Of a DNA stretch of 54,372 nucleotides, positions 46,314 to 54,372 are shown one piece after another (position 1 is the first letter of the stretch; every line of letters begins with the position of its first letter). The position numbers and the translations under genes are program-made. Location of the stretch: the NCBI GenBank assembly GCA_035656635.1, contig DASRSD010000165.1, positions 1 to 54,372 of the forward strand, given 5' to 3'. Origin of the DNA: Pirellulales bacterium (GTDB taxonomy: Bacteria; Planctomycetota; Planctomycetia; Pirellulales; JADZDJ01). The notes below the pieces were generated by a model, which did no database searches, was not told the DNA's origin, and saw only the letters and a list, made by a program, of their open reading frames with translations.

Positions 46314-46628
46314 TTATGTATTCGGCGTTGATCCAGAATCGCCTATATCTTTGTGAACGTGCTGCCAGTCGATATATTGCTTGAATATAGGCCATTGCAG
46401 CATTCGGCTTCGCAAAGCGTTGCATTCAGCAACTAGCCATCCCATTGCAGCAGCTGCAATTGCGATGATTGCGGGGTGGAATCTGTAAATCACGCCAAAA
46501 ACAACGATAATACAAAACACAAGTCCCAAAAACCACAAAAGATGGACTCGTGATTTTACAGCATTCATCGAATCATTACGTTCGAGTGCGCGCCACCTCA
46601 GCAGCAAGCTTCGGGTGTTTTGGTCCAT
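46314..46628 (-). CDS. small membrane protein between rpsP and trmD
   Basis: 104 aa with two membrane helices ('LLWFLGLVFCIIVVFGVIY' and 'AIIAIAAAAMGWLVAE') and short charged ends. I do not recognise the family. It occupies the place where rimM is found in most rpsP-trmD operons but has no similarity to RimM. No ribosome site is obvious, so the coding call is moderate. Confidence 0.55.
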   Translation of the reverse strand: MDQNTRSLLLRWRALERNDSMNAVKSRVHLLWFLGLVFCIIVVFGVIYRFHPAIIAIAAAAMGWLVAECNALRSRMLQWPIFKQYIDWQHVHKDIGDSGSTPNT

Positions 46629-46741
46629 GCACGCTTACCCCCTGCGGCAAGAACTGTGGATGCTTATTTGAAGATTTGACCGTCCCAAGCACTCAATTTG
46701 CAATCTGCATTAAATAATCAGTATTCTGCAATTGCCGCAAC

Positions 46742-47170
46742 TTACTCCGCCGCCGGCGCCGTCGCTTCCACGCCGCCGGATGATTCCCCAGCGGGCGCGC
46801 TTTCGGCTGGAGCTTCTTCGGCTTTCTTTGGCTTGGCGATTTCGGCCGGAGGACCGGCATCGGGCACGGTCTTGGGGGCTTTGTATTGGGCGACAGCGGC
46901 TTCCTGTTCCTTCAAGTGCGTGCCGGCTGGGCCGTATTTTTTAATGAGAATGCTGACCCGATCCGACGGCGTAGCGCCCACGCCCAGCCAATACTGCACC
47001 CGATCGTGCTTGAGCGTGCAACGGGCATCGGTCAGCGGAATCATCGGATCGTAACTGCCGATTTCCTCAATTACCCGGCCATCGCGCGGGGCGCGGGAAT
47101 CGGTAGCACAAATGCGAAAATAGGAGCGATGCTTTCGCCCCAAGCGTTTCATGCGAAGTTTAACTGCCAC
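46742..47170 (-). CDS. rpsP: 30S ribosomal protein S16
   Basis: Binds 16S rRNA early in 30S assembly. 142 aa; the first 85 residues are the conserved protein ('KLRMKRLGRKHRSYFRICA', 'DSRAPRDGRVIEEIGSYDP', 'DRVQYWLGVGATPSDRV'), followed by a 55-residue Ala/Pro/Glu tail. GTG start with GGAG six bases upstream. Second in ffh-rpsP-(membrane protein)-trmD-rplS-yraN. The tail is typical of some planctomycetes and probably disordered. Confidence 0.96.
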   Translation of the reverse strand: MAVKLRMKRLGRKHRSYFRICATDSRAPRDGRVIEEIGSYDPMIPLTDARCTLKHDRVQYWLGVGATPSDRVSILIKKYGPAGTHLKEQEAAVAQYKAPKTVPDAGPPAEIAKPKKAEEAPAESAPAGESSGGVEATAPAAE

Positions 47171-47202
47171 AGGAATCTCCGTTTTGGTGAAACAAGTTTG
47201 CG

Positions 47203-47291
47203 TTTAGCCGGAGGGCCACGCCCTCCGGAGGAATTGTTAATAATGGAACGTCTGTACTTTGTGCTCCGGAGGCTATGAGCCTCCGGCTAAA
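47203..47291. repeat. 89-bp two-hairpin palindrome between ffh and rpsP
   Basis: Outer arms TTTAGCCGGAGG and CCTCCGGCTAAA are perfect inverted repeats of 12 bp. Inside, GGAGGGC-CAC-GCCCTCC and CCGGAGGCT-ATG-AGCCTCCGG form two hairpins. It lies in the leader of rpsP. Confidence 0.75.
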
Positions 47292-47329
47292 TTGTTGCCT
47301 TGGCACGCTCTTTCGTTTCGACAAGCTTT

Positions 47330-48799
47330 TTAATTGCGTGCGTCTCGTTTCTTTTTTCGCAGCTCTTTTTCGCGCTGCTTTTTCATTTTGCGTTTTTCGT
47401 CGGCGCTCAGGCGTTTGCCCGTGCCCACTTTGCCCCGCGACAAGCGGTTGCCCGGGTCGAGAAATCCTCCTTGCTGCAACTGTTGCATTTTACGCATTCT
47501 GTCGCGCATGCCCAGCCCCGACATCTCTTTCATCAGCGAGGCCATGCCGTCAAATTGCTTGACCAGCTCGTTCACTTCGTGCGGTTCTACACCGCTGCCA
47601 GTGGCAATTCGGCGGCGGCGGCTTTGATCGATAACGCCCGGATTGCGGCGTTCGTCGGCCGTCATGGAGTCGATCATGCCGTTTAAGCGGTGAATTTCGG
47701 CTTCGTCGAATTGGCCCATCAAATCGTTGAGCGCCCCCATGCCGGGCATCATGCCGATCATTTTTTTCATCAAGCCCGGCCGTGCAAGCTGGCTCATTTG
47801 GGCGCGAAAATCATCGAGCGTGAATTCGCCTTGCCGCATCCGCTCTTCGGTTTCGGCCATTTTCTCCTGGTCGAATTCGCGCTGTGCGGTTTCGACCAGC
47901 GACAGCACATCGCCCATGCCCAAAATGCGGCTGGCCATGCGGTCGGGATGAAATTCCTCCAGGTTGTCCAAATGCTCGCCGGTGCCAATGAACTTGATGG
48001 GCACGCCGGTGACTTGCTTGACCGACAACGCCGCTCCGCCGCGCGCGTCGCCGTCGAGCTTGGTCATCACCAGGCCATCCAGCTCCAGCGCTTCGTTGAA
48101 GGCTTTAGCGCTGTTGACCGCATCCTGGCCGGTCATGCCGTCGACCACCAGCAGCACGGTATCGGGCTCCACGCGCTTGTCGATGCGCTTGAGCTGCTCC
48201 ATCAACTCTTCGTCAATGTGAAGCCGGCCGGCGGTATCGAGAATGACGACCGCAATGCCTTCCTCTGTGGCTTTGCGAACGGCGTTGTGACACACGACCA
48301 CCGGATCGGGCGCGCCGCGCTCGCTGTATACGGCCAACCCCAGTTGCTCCCCAATGACGTGCAATTGATCGATGGCCGCGGGGCGCTGCAAGTCGGCGGC
48401 CACCAACATCACTTTGCGGCCGCGCTGCTGAATCAGCCGGCCCAGCTTGCCGCAGGTGGTGGTTTTGCCGGAACCTTGCAGGCCACACAGCATCAGGATG
48501 TTGGTTCCCTCGTGCATGTGCAGCGAGTGATCGACCGGGCCCATCAGGTTGATCAGCTCGCGATGCACAATGCTGACGAGTTGCTCGGTGGGGCGGAGCG
48601 ATTGCAGCACCTTCTCCCCCACCGCATCGGCACTGACGCGGTTCATGAACTCCTGGGCGACGTCGTAATTGACGTCGGCCTCCAAAAGCGCCGTGCGAAC
48701 CAGCTCCAGCCCATCGCGCATGTTCGCTTCGCTCAGCTTGGCTTTTCCACGCAAGCTGCGCATCGCTTCGGACAGGCCGTTTTGAATGGATTCGAACAT
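47330..48799 (-). CDS. ffh: signal recognition particle protein (SRP54 homologue)
   Basis: Binds signal sequences and 4.5S RNA and docks with FtsY at the membrane. 489 aa. N domain in residues 1-90, GTPase with G1 '[17 protein letters not shown]', '[15 protein letters not shown]' and '[15 protein letters not shown]', then the Met-rich M domain ('[20 protein letters not shown]' in parts) with the RNA-binding '[19 protein letters not shown]'. The basic tail ('[17 protein letters not shown]') is longer than usual. First gene of the ffh-rpsP-trmD-rplS block. Confidence 0.97.
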   Translation of the reverse strand: MFESIQNGLSEAMRSLRGKAKLSEANMRDGLELVRTALLEADVNYDVAQEFMNRVSADAVGEKVLQSLRPTEQLVSIVHRELINLMGPVDHSLHMHEGTNILMLCGLQGSGKTTTCGKLGRLIQQRGRKVMLVAADLQRPAAIDQLHVIGEQLGLAVYSERGAPDPVVVCHNAVRKATEEGIAVVILDTAGRLHIDEELMEQLKRIDKRVEPDTVLLVVDGMTGQDAVNSAKAFNEALELDGLVMTKLDGDARGGAALSVKQVTGVPIKFIGTGEHLDNLEEFHPDRMASRILGMGDVLSLVETAQREFDQEKMAETEERMRQGEFTLDDFRAQMSQLARPGLMKKMIGMMPGMGALNDLMGQFDEAEIHRLNGMIDSMTADERRNPGVIDQSRRRRIATGSGVEPHEVNELVKQFDGMASLMKEMSGLGMRDRMRKMQQLQQGGFLDPGNRLSRGKVGTGKRLSADEKRKMKKQREKELRKKKRDARN

Positions 48800-48951
48800 G
48801 GGATTGCGAGAAACTTAACGCTGCGAAAAAATAAGAGCCGAAAATACTGCCGCCGCCGCTATCCGGAGACAGAACCTCGCATTTTACCGCATGTTAAGCC
48901 CGTTTGGCAATTGGATTTTGCCGCAAGGTCGTGATGCACTTTGCTTCCGCA

Positions 48952-49029
48952 GGGTGGCTGGGGTCGAACGAAGTGAGTCCCCAGTAGCAGAAATTCCGGG
49001 GGCTCGGCGGCACTCGACCCCGGCCACCC
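48952..49029. repeat. 78-bp inverted repeat, copy upstream of the YjbQ-type gene
   Basis: GGGTGGCTGGGGTCGAACG to CGACCCCGGCCACCC. Matches the 32136-32213 copy over its whole length apart from scattered changes. The reading frame of the next gene stays open through it, so its product could carry a repeat-encoded N-terminus if translation began at 48891. Confidence 0.85.
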
Positions 49030-49160
49030 AAACTGTTTCCATCAAATTGGCCCACTACCTGATTTGCCCACGGATTAGACTTTGGCGGCCTCCTCTGCTA
49101 CCGTTTTTATGCCGCCTTTGCAAAAGCGATTCCGAGAAAACACTCACGAAAGAATTGTGG

Positions 49161-49556
49161 ATGGAAGTGCCCCAGCGGCGGGCCATTGTTTCCATTCACG
49201 ACGAAGTGGCGCGGCTGGTGGCCGAGAGCGGCGTGCACGAAGGATTAGCACTGATTAACGCCATGCACATTACGGCGTCGGTGTTTATCAACGATAACGA
49301 AACCGGCCTGCACCATGATTACGAAGCGTGGCTGGAGCGGCTGGCGCCGTTTGACGCTTCGGCGGCGAAATATCGGCACAACGCCACCGGGGAAGACAAT
49401 GCCGATGCCCATCTCAAACGCCAGGTAATGGGACGCGAAGTGGTCGTGGCGATCACTGCGGGCAAGCTGCACCTGGGGCCGTGGGAACACATTTTCTACT
49501 ACGAATTCGATGGCCGTCGCCGCAAACGGGTGCTAGTGAAAATCATCGGCGAGTAA
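49161..49556 (+). CDS. YjbQ family (UPF0047) protein
   Basis: 131 aa from the ATG of '[16 protein letters not shown]'. '[20 protein letters not shown]' and '[20 protein letters not shown]', then '[13 protein letters not shown]', are characteristic; the His of 'AMHITAS' and the late Glu/His residues form the small conserved pocket. Some members have weak thiamine-phosphate synthase activity. The family usually has about six residues more, 'TLTKELW' here, which are encoded upstream in frame but without a usual start codon, so the true start is unsure (a TTG at 49155 is an option). Confidence 0.85.
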   Translation: MEVPQRRAIVSIHDEVARLVAESGVHEGLALINAMHITASVFINDNETGLHHDYEAWLERLAPFDASAAKYRHNATGEDNADAHLKRQVMGREVVVAITAGKLHLGPWEHIFYYEFDGRRRKRVLVKIIGE

Positions 49557-49724
49557 TTGGAGCCAGCTCCGCCGGCGTTGGTCACACAGCGAACGAGTTG
49601 GCAGTTCGGCGAGCAAAAATTGCCGCCAGCCTGCTATTCTTGAACCCCCCCCAGCCCGTGGCACGAAATTCGCAATAACTGAATTCACACGCAGGCAACC
49701 ACACACACTCTACGGGGACCAGTC

Positions 49725-49973
49725 ATGAACGGGACCACACCTTCTCAGCACGGCCATCACCAAGTTTCGGCCGCGATTTTTGTCGGTTCGTTAATCATTG
49801 GGGCGGCCATGATTTTAGCGGCCGAGCTTACCAAGCCGCCGCGGTATGAATATCACGCCGCACCGGCGAATACCGCGAATGTCGTCTTCGACCGCGATAG
49901 TGGCCGAGCGGCCGAATTGACCATGGGGGGCGAAAACCCGTTCGAGAAAAATAACCGCGCCGAATCGAAGTAA
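49725..49973 (+). CDS. small single-pass membrane protein
   Basis: 82 aa with one membrane helix ('AAIFVGSLIIGAAMILAAEL') after a His-rich cytoplasmic start, and a short polar tail outside. GGGGA precedes the ATG by eight bases. No family recognised. Confidence 0.6.
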   Translation: MNGTTPSQHGHHQVSAAIFVGSLIIGAAMILAAELTKPPRYEYHAAPANTANVVFDRDSGRAAELTMGGENPFEKNNRAESK

Positions 49974-50015
49974 CAGAGACGAAGTGATAACACCATTCCG
50001 CTGCTTCACTTCGCT

Positions 50016-51971
<1,956 letters not shown>

Positions 51972-52526
51972 AGCGGTAACCTGTACGGCTTATAACGCCT
52001 GGTCCCAAGCGGCGACAACTTAAAATCATATCCCATTCGGCCCACCGAGGCGCGAGCCATCTGTGTTTGGTCGTCGCCTAATTTGGCCGCTCAGCGATGT
52101 AGCGACGGCTGTCCTCAGCCGTTTTTGTTCGAGAAAACCGCCGGCGTCTAAGGACAGACGCCGCTACATTTCTTCAAATTAGGCAACGACCCTGTGTTTC
52201 TACGCAGGAAGCGAAAAGTTTGCCGATTTGCTATCGTCGGGCGAGATGTCTTAAACCGCTAAAACTTTGACGACGCGGCACTTAACGATCCAGAATGGTT
52301 TTTGATTTGGCTGGGTTTGATCCGAATTTATCGGAATAGTTCGTGTTCTTATCTGCGTTAGGCGTCGCCGGCCGTATTTGGATGCAACTTTTTGTTTAGA
52401 CAGTAGTTACGAATAATAGACTGGCGTAAATTGTGCACCTGCAGGCTGCGGGACCGGCCATAATCCGGCTCGATTTTTGCCTCAAAATTCGCCACATTGA
52501 GACGGCTAACCTGGGAGATACCGTTC
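51972..52526. other. 555-bp intergenic region holding a MITE
   Basis: Between the divergent thioredoxin/NHL and DUF1573 genes. The left part contains the 52069-52191 element with its target duplication. From 52200 to 52526 I see no gene, repeat or clear promoter; the promoter of the DUF1573 gene should be there. Confidence 0.5.
52069..52191. mobile_element. 123-bp MITE with 17-bp TIRs and 8-bp target duplication
   Basis: Terminal inverted repeats are GGTCGTCGCCTAATTTG and, inverted, GGTCGTTGCCTAATTTG (one mismatch). The direct repeat CTGTGTTT lies exactly at both edges (52061-52068 and 52192-52199). Inside is a three-way palindrome: TGTAGCG/CGCTACA enclosing two hairpins (ACGGCT..AGCCGT and GGCGTCT..AGACGCC). 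No coding sequence, so a transposase must act from elsewhere. Confidence 0.85.
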
Positions 52527-53603
52527 GTGCCACGAAAAGTTGTGTTCTTGCTGCTGTTACTGGCCTGGGCTCCCGCTGCGCACGCCGAAGATTGGGCGCG
52601 CAAAATGTTCACCGAAACGAACCATGACTTTGGCACGGTCGCCCGGGGAAGCAAGGCGGAATACCGCTTCAAGTTCACGAATCCCTACGTCGAGCCGGCG
52701 CATATTGCCGCTGTCCGCAGCAGTTGCGGCTGCACATCTGCCGAAGCCACCAAAGCCGACCTGAAAAGCTGGGAAACCGGCGAGGTAGTTGCCACGCTGA
52801 ACACCAATTCGTTTTTGGGCATCCACTCGGCCACCATCACAGTCACCTTCGACAAGCCGTACTTTGCCGAAATGCAATTGCAGGTCACCGGCAACATTCT
52901 CAGCGACGTCGTACTGCAACCCGGCGGCGTCGATTTGGGCACCATCGACGTGGGCCAAGGCGTCGAGAAAAAAATCATCCTCACCCGCACCAACGCTCCC
53001 AGCAATTGGTCCATTTCCGACGTGCAAAGCGCGAACACCAATTTCGAAGTGGAAGTGAACGAAATGCGACGGCTGCCTACGACGGTCATTTACGAACTCG
53101 TCGTGCGGCTTAAGCCCACCAGCCCGCCAGGCTACATCAACGACCAGTTGTTTTTGGTGACCAACGATGTGGAAGCCTCGAAAATTCCCGTCGACGTGGT
53201 AGGCCGCGTGGCAGCTGAAGTAAGCGTCAGCCCCTCGGCGCTGATGTTGGGCTCGCTCACGCCCGGACAAACCGTGACCAAAAACGTGGTGGTTCGCGGC
53301 AAGCGGCCGTTCAAAGTGCTCGATGTTGCCGGCGGCGACGACATTACGTGCAAGCTGCCCGAAGATGCCCGGGAAGTGCAAATTATTCCGCTGACCTTCA
53401 CCGCTCCGCAACAGCCCGGCACCATTAAGCGGCAGATCAAAATCAAGACCGACCTGGGCGATAACGCCGTGCCGGAAATTACCTGCCAGGCCACGGTGGT
53501 GGGCGCGATGGCGCCGCCAGCCGCGGCCCCGGTTTCCAGCACGAACTTGAACACCGTCACGCGCGAAATTGGGCCGAACATGTTGCGATTGCGCAGCAAT
53601 TGA
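52527..53603 (+). CDS. secreted DUF1573 protein
   Basis: 358 aa from GTG, with GGAG nine bases upstream. Signal peptide 'VVFLLLLLAWAPAAHAED'. The DUF1573 domain begins at 'NHDFGTVARGSKAEYRFKF' and includes 'VRSSCGCTSAEATK', a Cys-x-Cys pair typical of this domain, then two more beta-sandwich repeats ('VDLGTIDVGQGVEKKI', 'LMLGSLTPGQTVTKNVVV'). The domain resembles ASH/PapD-like immunoglobulin folds. Secreted or periplasmic; function unknown. Confidence 0.9.
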   Translation: MPRKVVFLLLLLAWAPAAHAEDWARKMFTETNHDFGTVARGSKAEYRFKFTNPYVEPAHIAAVRSSCGCTSAEATKADLKSWETGEVVATLNTNSFLGIHSATITVTFDKPYFAEMQLQVTGNILSDVVLQPGGVDLGTIDVGQGVEKKIILTRTNAPSNWSISDVQSANTNFEVEVNEMRRLPTTVIYELVVRLKPTSPPGYINDQLFLVTNDVEASKIPVDVVGRVAAEVSVSPSALMLGSLTPGQTVTKNVVVRGKRPFKVLDVAGGDDITCKLPEDAREVQIIPLTFTAPQQPGTIKRQIKIKTDLGDNAVPEITCQATVVGAMAPPAAAPVSSTNLNTVTREIGPNMLRLRSN

Positions 53604-53652
53604 CGTGCGGGGAAATGTGGCAGCGAAACGGCGGCTGTTTGTGGCCGCTTTC

Positions 53653-53859
53653 TTAGCTGTGCGAATTCGGCCGGCTCGATCGCAACGCATCAATCGTTAC
53701 CAGCGGCTTGGCATCGGGTATGTTTTTACTGTTCGATGCGCAACTGCCGCAGCCGCTGGCGCACCCGGCAGATTTCTTCGCGGCAAAATAGCGCCACCCC
53801 CGTCGTAGCAAATATCCGACTGCCGCCGCGACAATGAATAGCGCAATGATGTTTTGCAT
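53653..53859 (-). CDS. FeoB-associated Cys-rich membrane protein
   Basis: 68 aa. One N-terminal membrane helix ('IIALFIVAAAVGYLLRRGW') followed by the 'GCASGCGSCASN' cluster of cysteines, the pattern of the FeoB-associated family. It lies directly behind feoB on the same strand, which supports the name. It may pass ferrous iron to or from the transporter; this is inferred from linkage only. Confidence 0.85.
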   Translation of the reverse strand: MQNIIALFIVAAAVGYLLRRGWRYFAAKKSAGCASGCGSCASNSKNIPDAKPLVTIDALRSSRPNSHS

Positions 53860-53943
53860 GTTCTTGTTTTACCCCATCACCTGCTCACCGGCACTCGCTC
53901 CGCTACCGCGTCGCGGCTAAACTCATCACCGCGAATCATTCCG

Positions 53944-53969
53944 CATTCCCCATTCCCCATTCCCCATTC
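53944..53969. repeat. 7-bp tandem repeat CATTCCC
   Basis: Three exact CATTCCC units and a fourth partial one, in the gap between feoB and the small Cys-rich gene. Confidence 0.75.
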
Positions 53970-53990
53970 GAAATTCACCCGCTCATCTGC

Positions 53991-54372
53991 TCATCCTGCC
54001 AACCACGTGCCAATTTGATATGTCGCCAGCGCGCCCAGGTACGCCAGCACCGTCATGTAGGTAAACGTGAACACCGGCCAGCGCCAACTGTTGGTTTCGC
54101 GCTTGATAATCACCAGCGTGGCCGCACACTGCGCACATAGCGCGAAAAATACCATTAAGCCCAAGGCCATGGGCACGGTGAACACCGGACGCACGCTGCT
54201 ATCCCAAGTGGCGTTTCGCAGTTGGGTTTGCAATTGCGTTTGTCCTTCCGATTGCTCCAGGTCGACGTTTCCTAAATTGTAAATGACGCCCAACGTCCCC
54301 AGCACCACTTCGCGCGCCGGGAAGGAAGCAATGGCCGCACAGCCGACGCGCCAATCCCAACCCAGCGGCCGC
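53991..54372 (-). CDS. feoB: ferrous iron transport protein B, C-terminal part (cut by window end)
   Basis: The window holds the last 126 residues or so of FeoB, a GTPase-linked Fe(II) transporter of the inner membrane. 'LGWDWRVGCAAIASFPAREVV' is represented by 'FPAREVVLGTLGVIYNLG', the conserved Gate motif, followed by two membrane helices ('PMALGLMVFFALCAQCAATL' and 'FTFTYMTVLAYLGALATYQI'), with Cys-Ala-Gln-Cys in the first. The frame is open to the window edge. The N-terminal G domain is outside. Confidence 0.92.
   Translation of the reverse strand, partial: RPLGWDWRVGCAAIASFPAREVVLGTLGVIYNLGNVDLEQSEGQTQLQTQLRNATWDSSVRPVFTVPMALGLMVFFALCAQCAATLVIIKRETNSWRWPVFTFTYMTVLAYLGALATYQIGTWLAG

Noticed and set aside
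47690-48934. Long open frame (414 codons) on the plus strand opposite ffh
   Set aside because: Shadow of ffh in a GC-rich genome; composition (His, Gln, Ala-rich) is not protein-like and no family fits.
52557-53693. 378-codon frame on the minus strand opposite the DUF1573 gene
   Set aside because: Same reason; the plus-strand protein has a signal peptide and a recognisable domain.

Overview
The window looks like a chromosomal segment of a planctomycete, most likely of the Pirellulales type. I infer this from the mix of gene families: a Ser/Thr kinase with a planctomycete-style N-terminal segment, an FHA protein, DUF1573 and DUF4404 proteins, a PEP-CTERM protein, tandem clpP genes behind tig, an NHLRC2-like thioredoxin/NHL protein, and very large secreted proteins without clear homologues. 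Many genes lack a Shine-Dalgarno sequence and several start at GTG. No phage, CRISPR array, rRNA operon or transposase gene is visible. One tRNA gene (Gly, GCC) is present.

Layout. 0-9 kb: BON protein, cysC, thioredoxin-like protein, a LysM protein with a degenerate L,D-transpeptidase domain, pyrE, a DJ-1/PfpI protein, a 1049-residue secreted protein and a small coiled-coil protein. 9-16 kb: Ser/Thr kinase with a degenerate receiver domain, family 4 uracil-DNA glycosylase, bioF, gap, a small aspartic protease and a lipoprotein. 16-19 kb: tRNA-Gly, tig, clpP, clpP, all on the minus strand. 19-21.4 kb: an accessory patch with FHA, ASCH, aspartic protease, DUF2442 and DUF4160. 21.4-24 kb: ECF sigma factor, putative anti-sigma factor and beta-propeller lipoprotein. 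24-31.2 kb: cyclophilin, rsmD, prepilin-peptidase-like protein, UbiD-type decarboxylase, pepA and a second DUF4160/DUF2442 pair. 31-38 kb: rpe, pgi, DUF4404, a secreted protein, prs, a GlmU-like nucleotidyltransferase and the PEP-CTERM protein. 38.5-44 kb: a frameshifted small Cys-rich gene, argB-argD-argF, a four-helix-bundle (IVP) gene and rph. 44-49 kb: yraN, rplS, trmD, a small membrane protein, rpsP and ffh (the usual ffh-rpsP-trmD-rplS block without rimM). 49-54.4 kb: YjbQ-type protein, a small membrane protein, thioredoxin/NHL lipoprotein, DUF1573 protein and the C-terminal part of feoB with its small Cys-rich partner.

Most genes are housekeeping: arginine, pyrimidine and biotin synthesis, sugar phosphates, translation, protein targeting and proteolysis. 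The most unusual layer is a set of short, transposase-less palindromic elements scattered through the window. Some sit between genes. Three lie in frame inside conserved enzymes: uracil-DNA glycosylase, the GlmU-like transferase, and TrmD directly after its catalytic Asp-Ser-Phe motif. One 123-bp element at 52.1 kb has 17-bp terminal inverted repeats and a perfect 8-bp target duplication. Another at 32.1 kb is nested inside an older palindrome. Repeated insertion of such elements, with some copies kept as protein segments, is the main candidate here for an undescribed system. Other candidates are the paired DUF4160/DUF2442 genes and several apparent pseudoenzyme domains (L,D-transpeptidase, receiver, prepilin peptidase, and glucose-6-phosphate isomerase with a changed catalytic residue).
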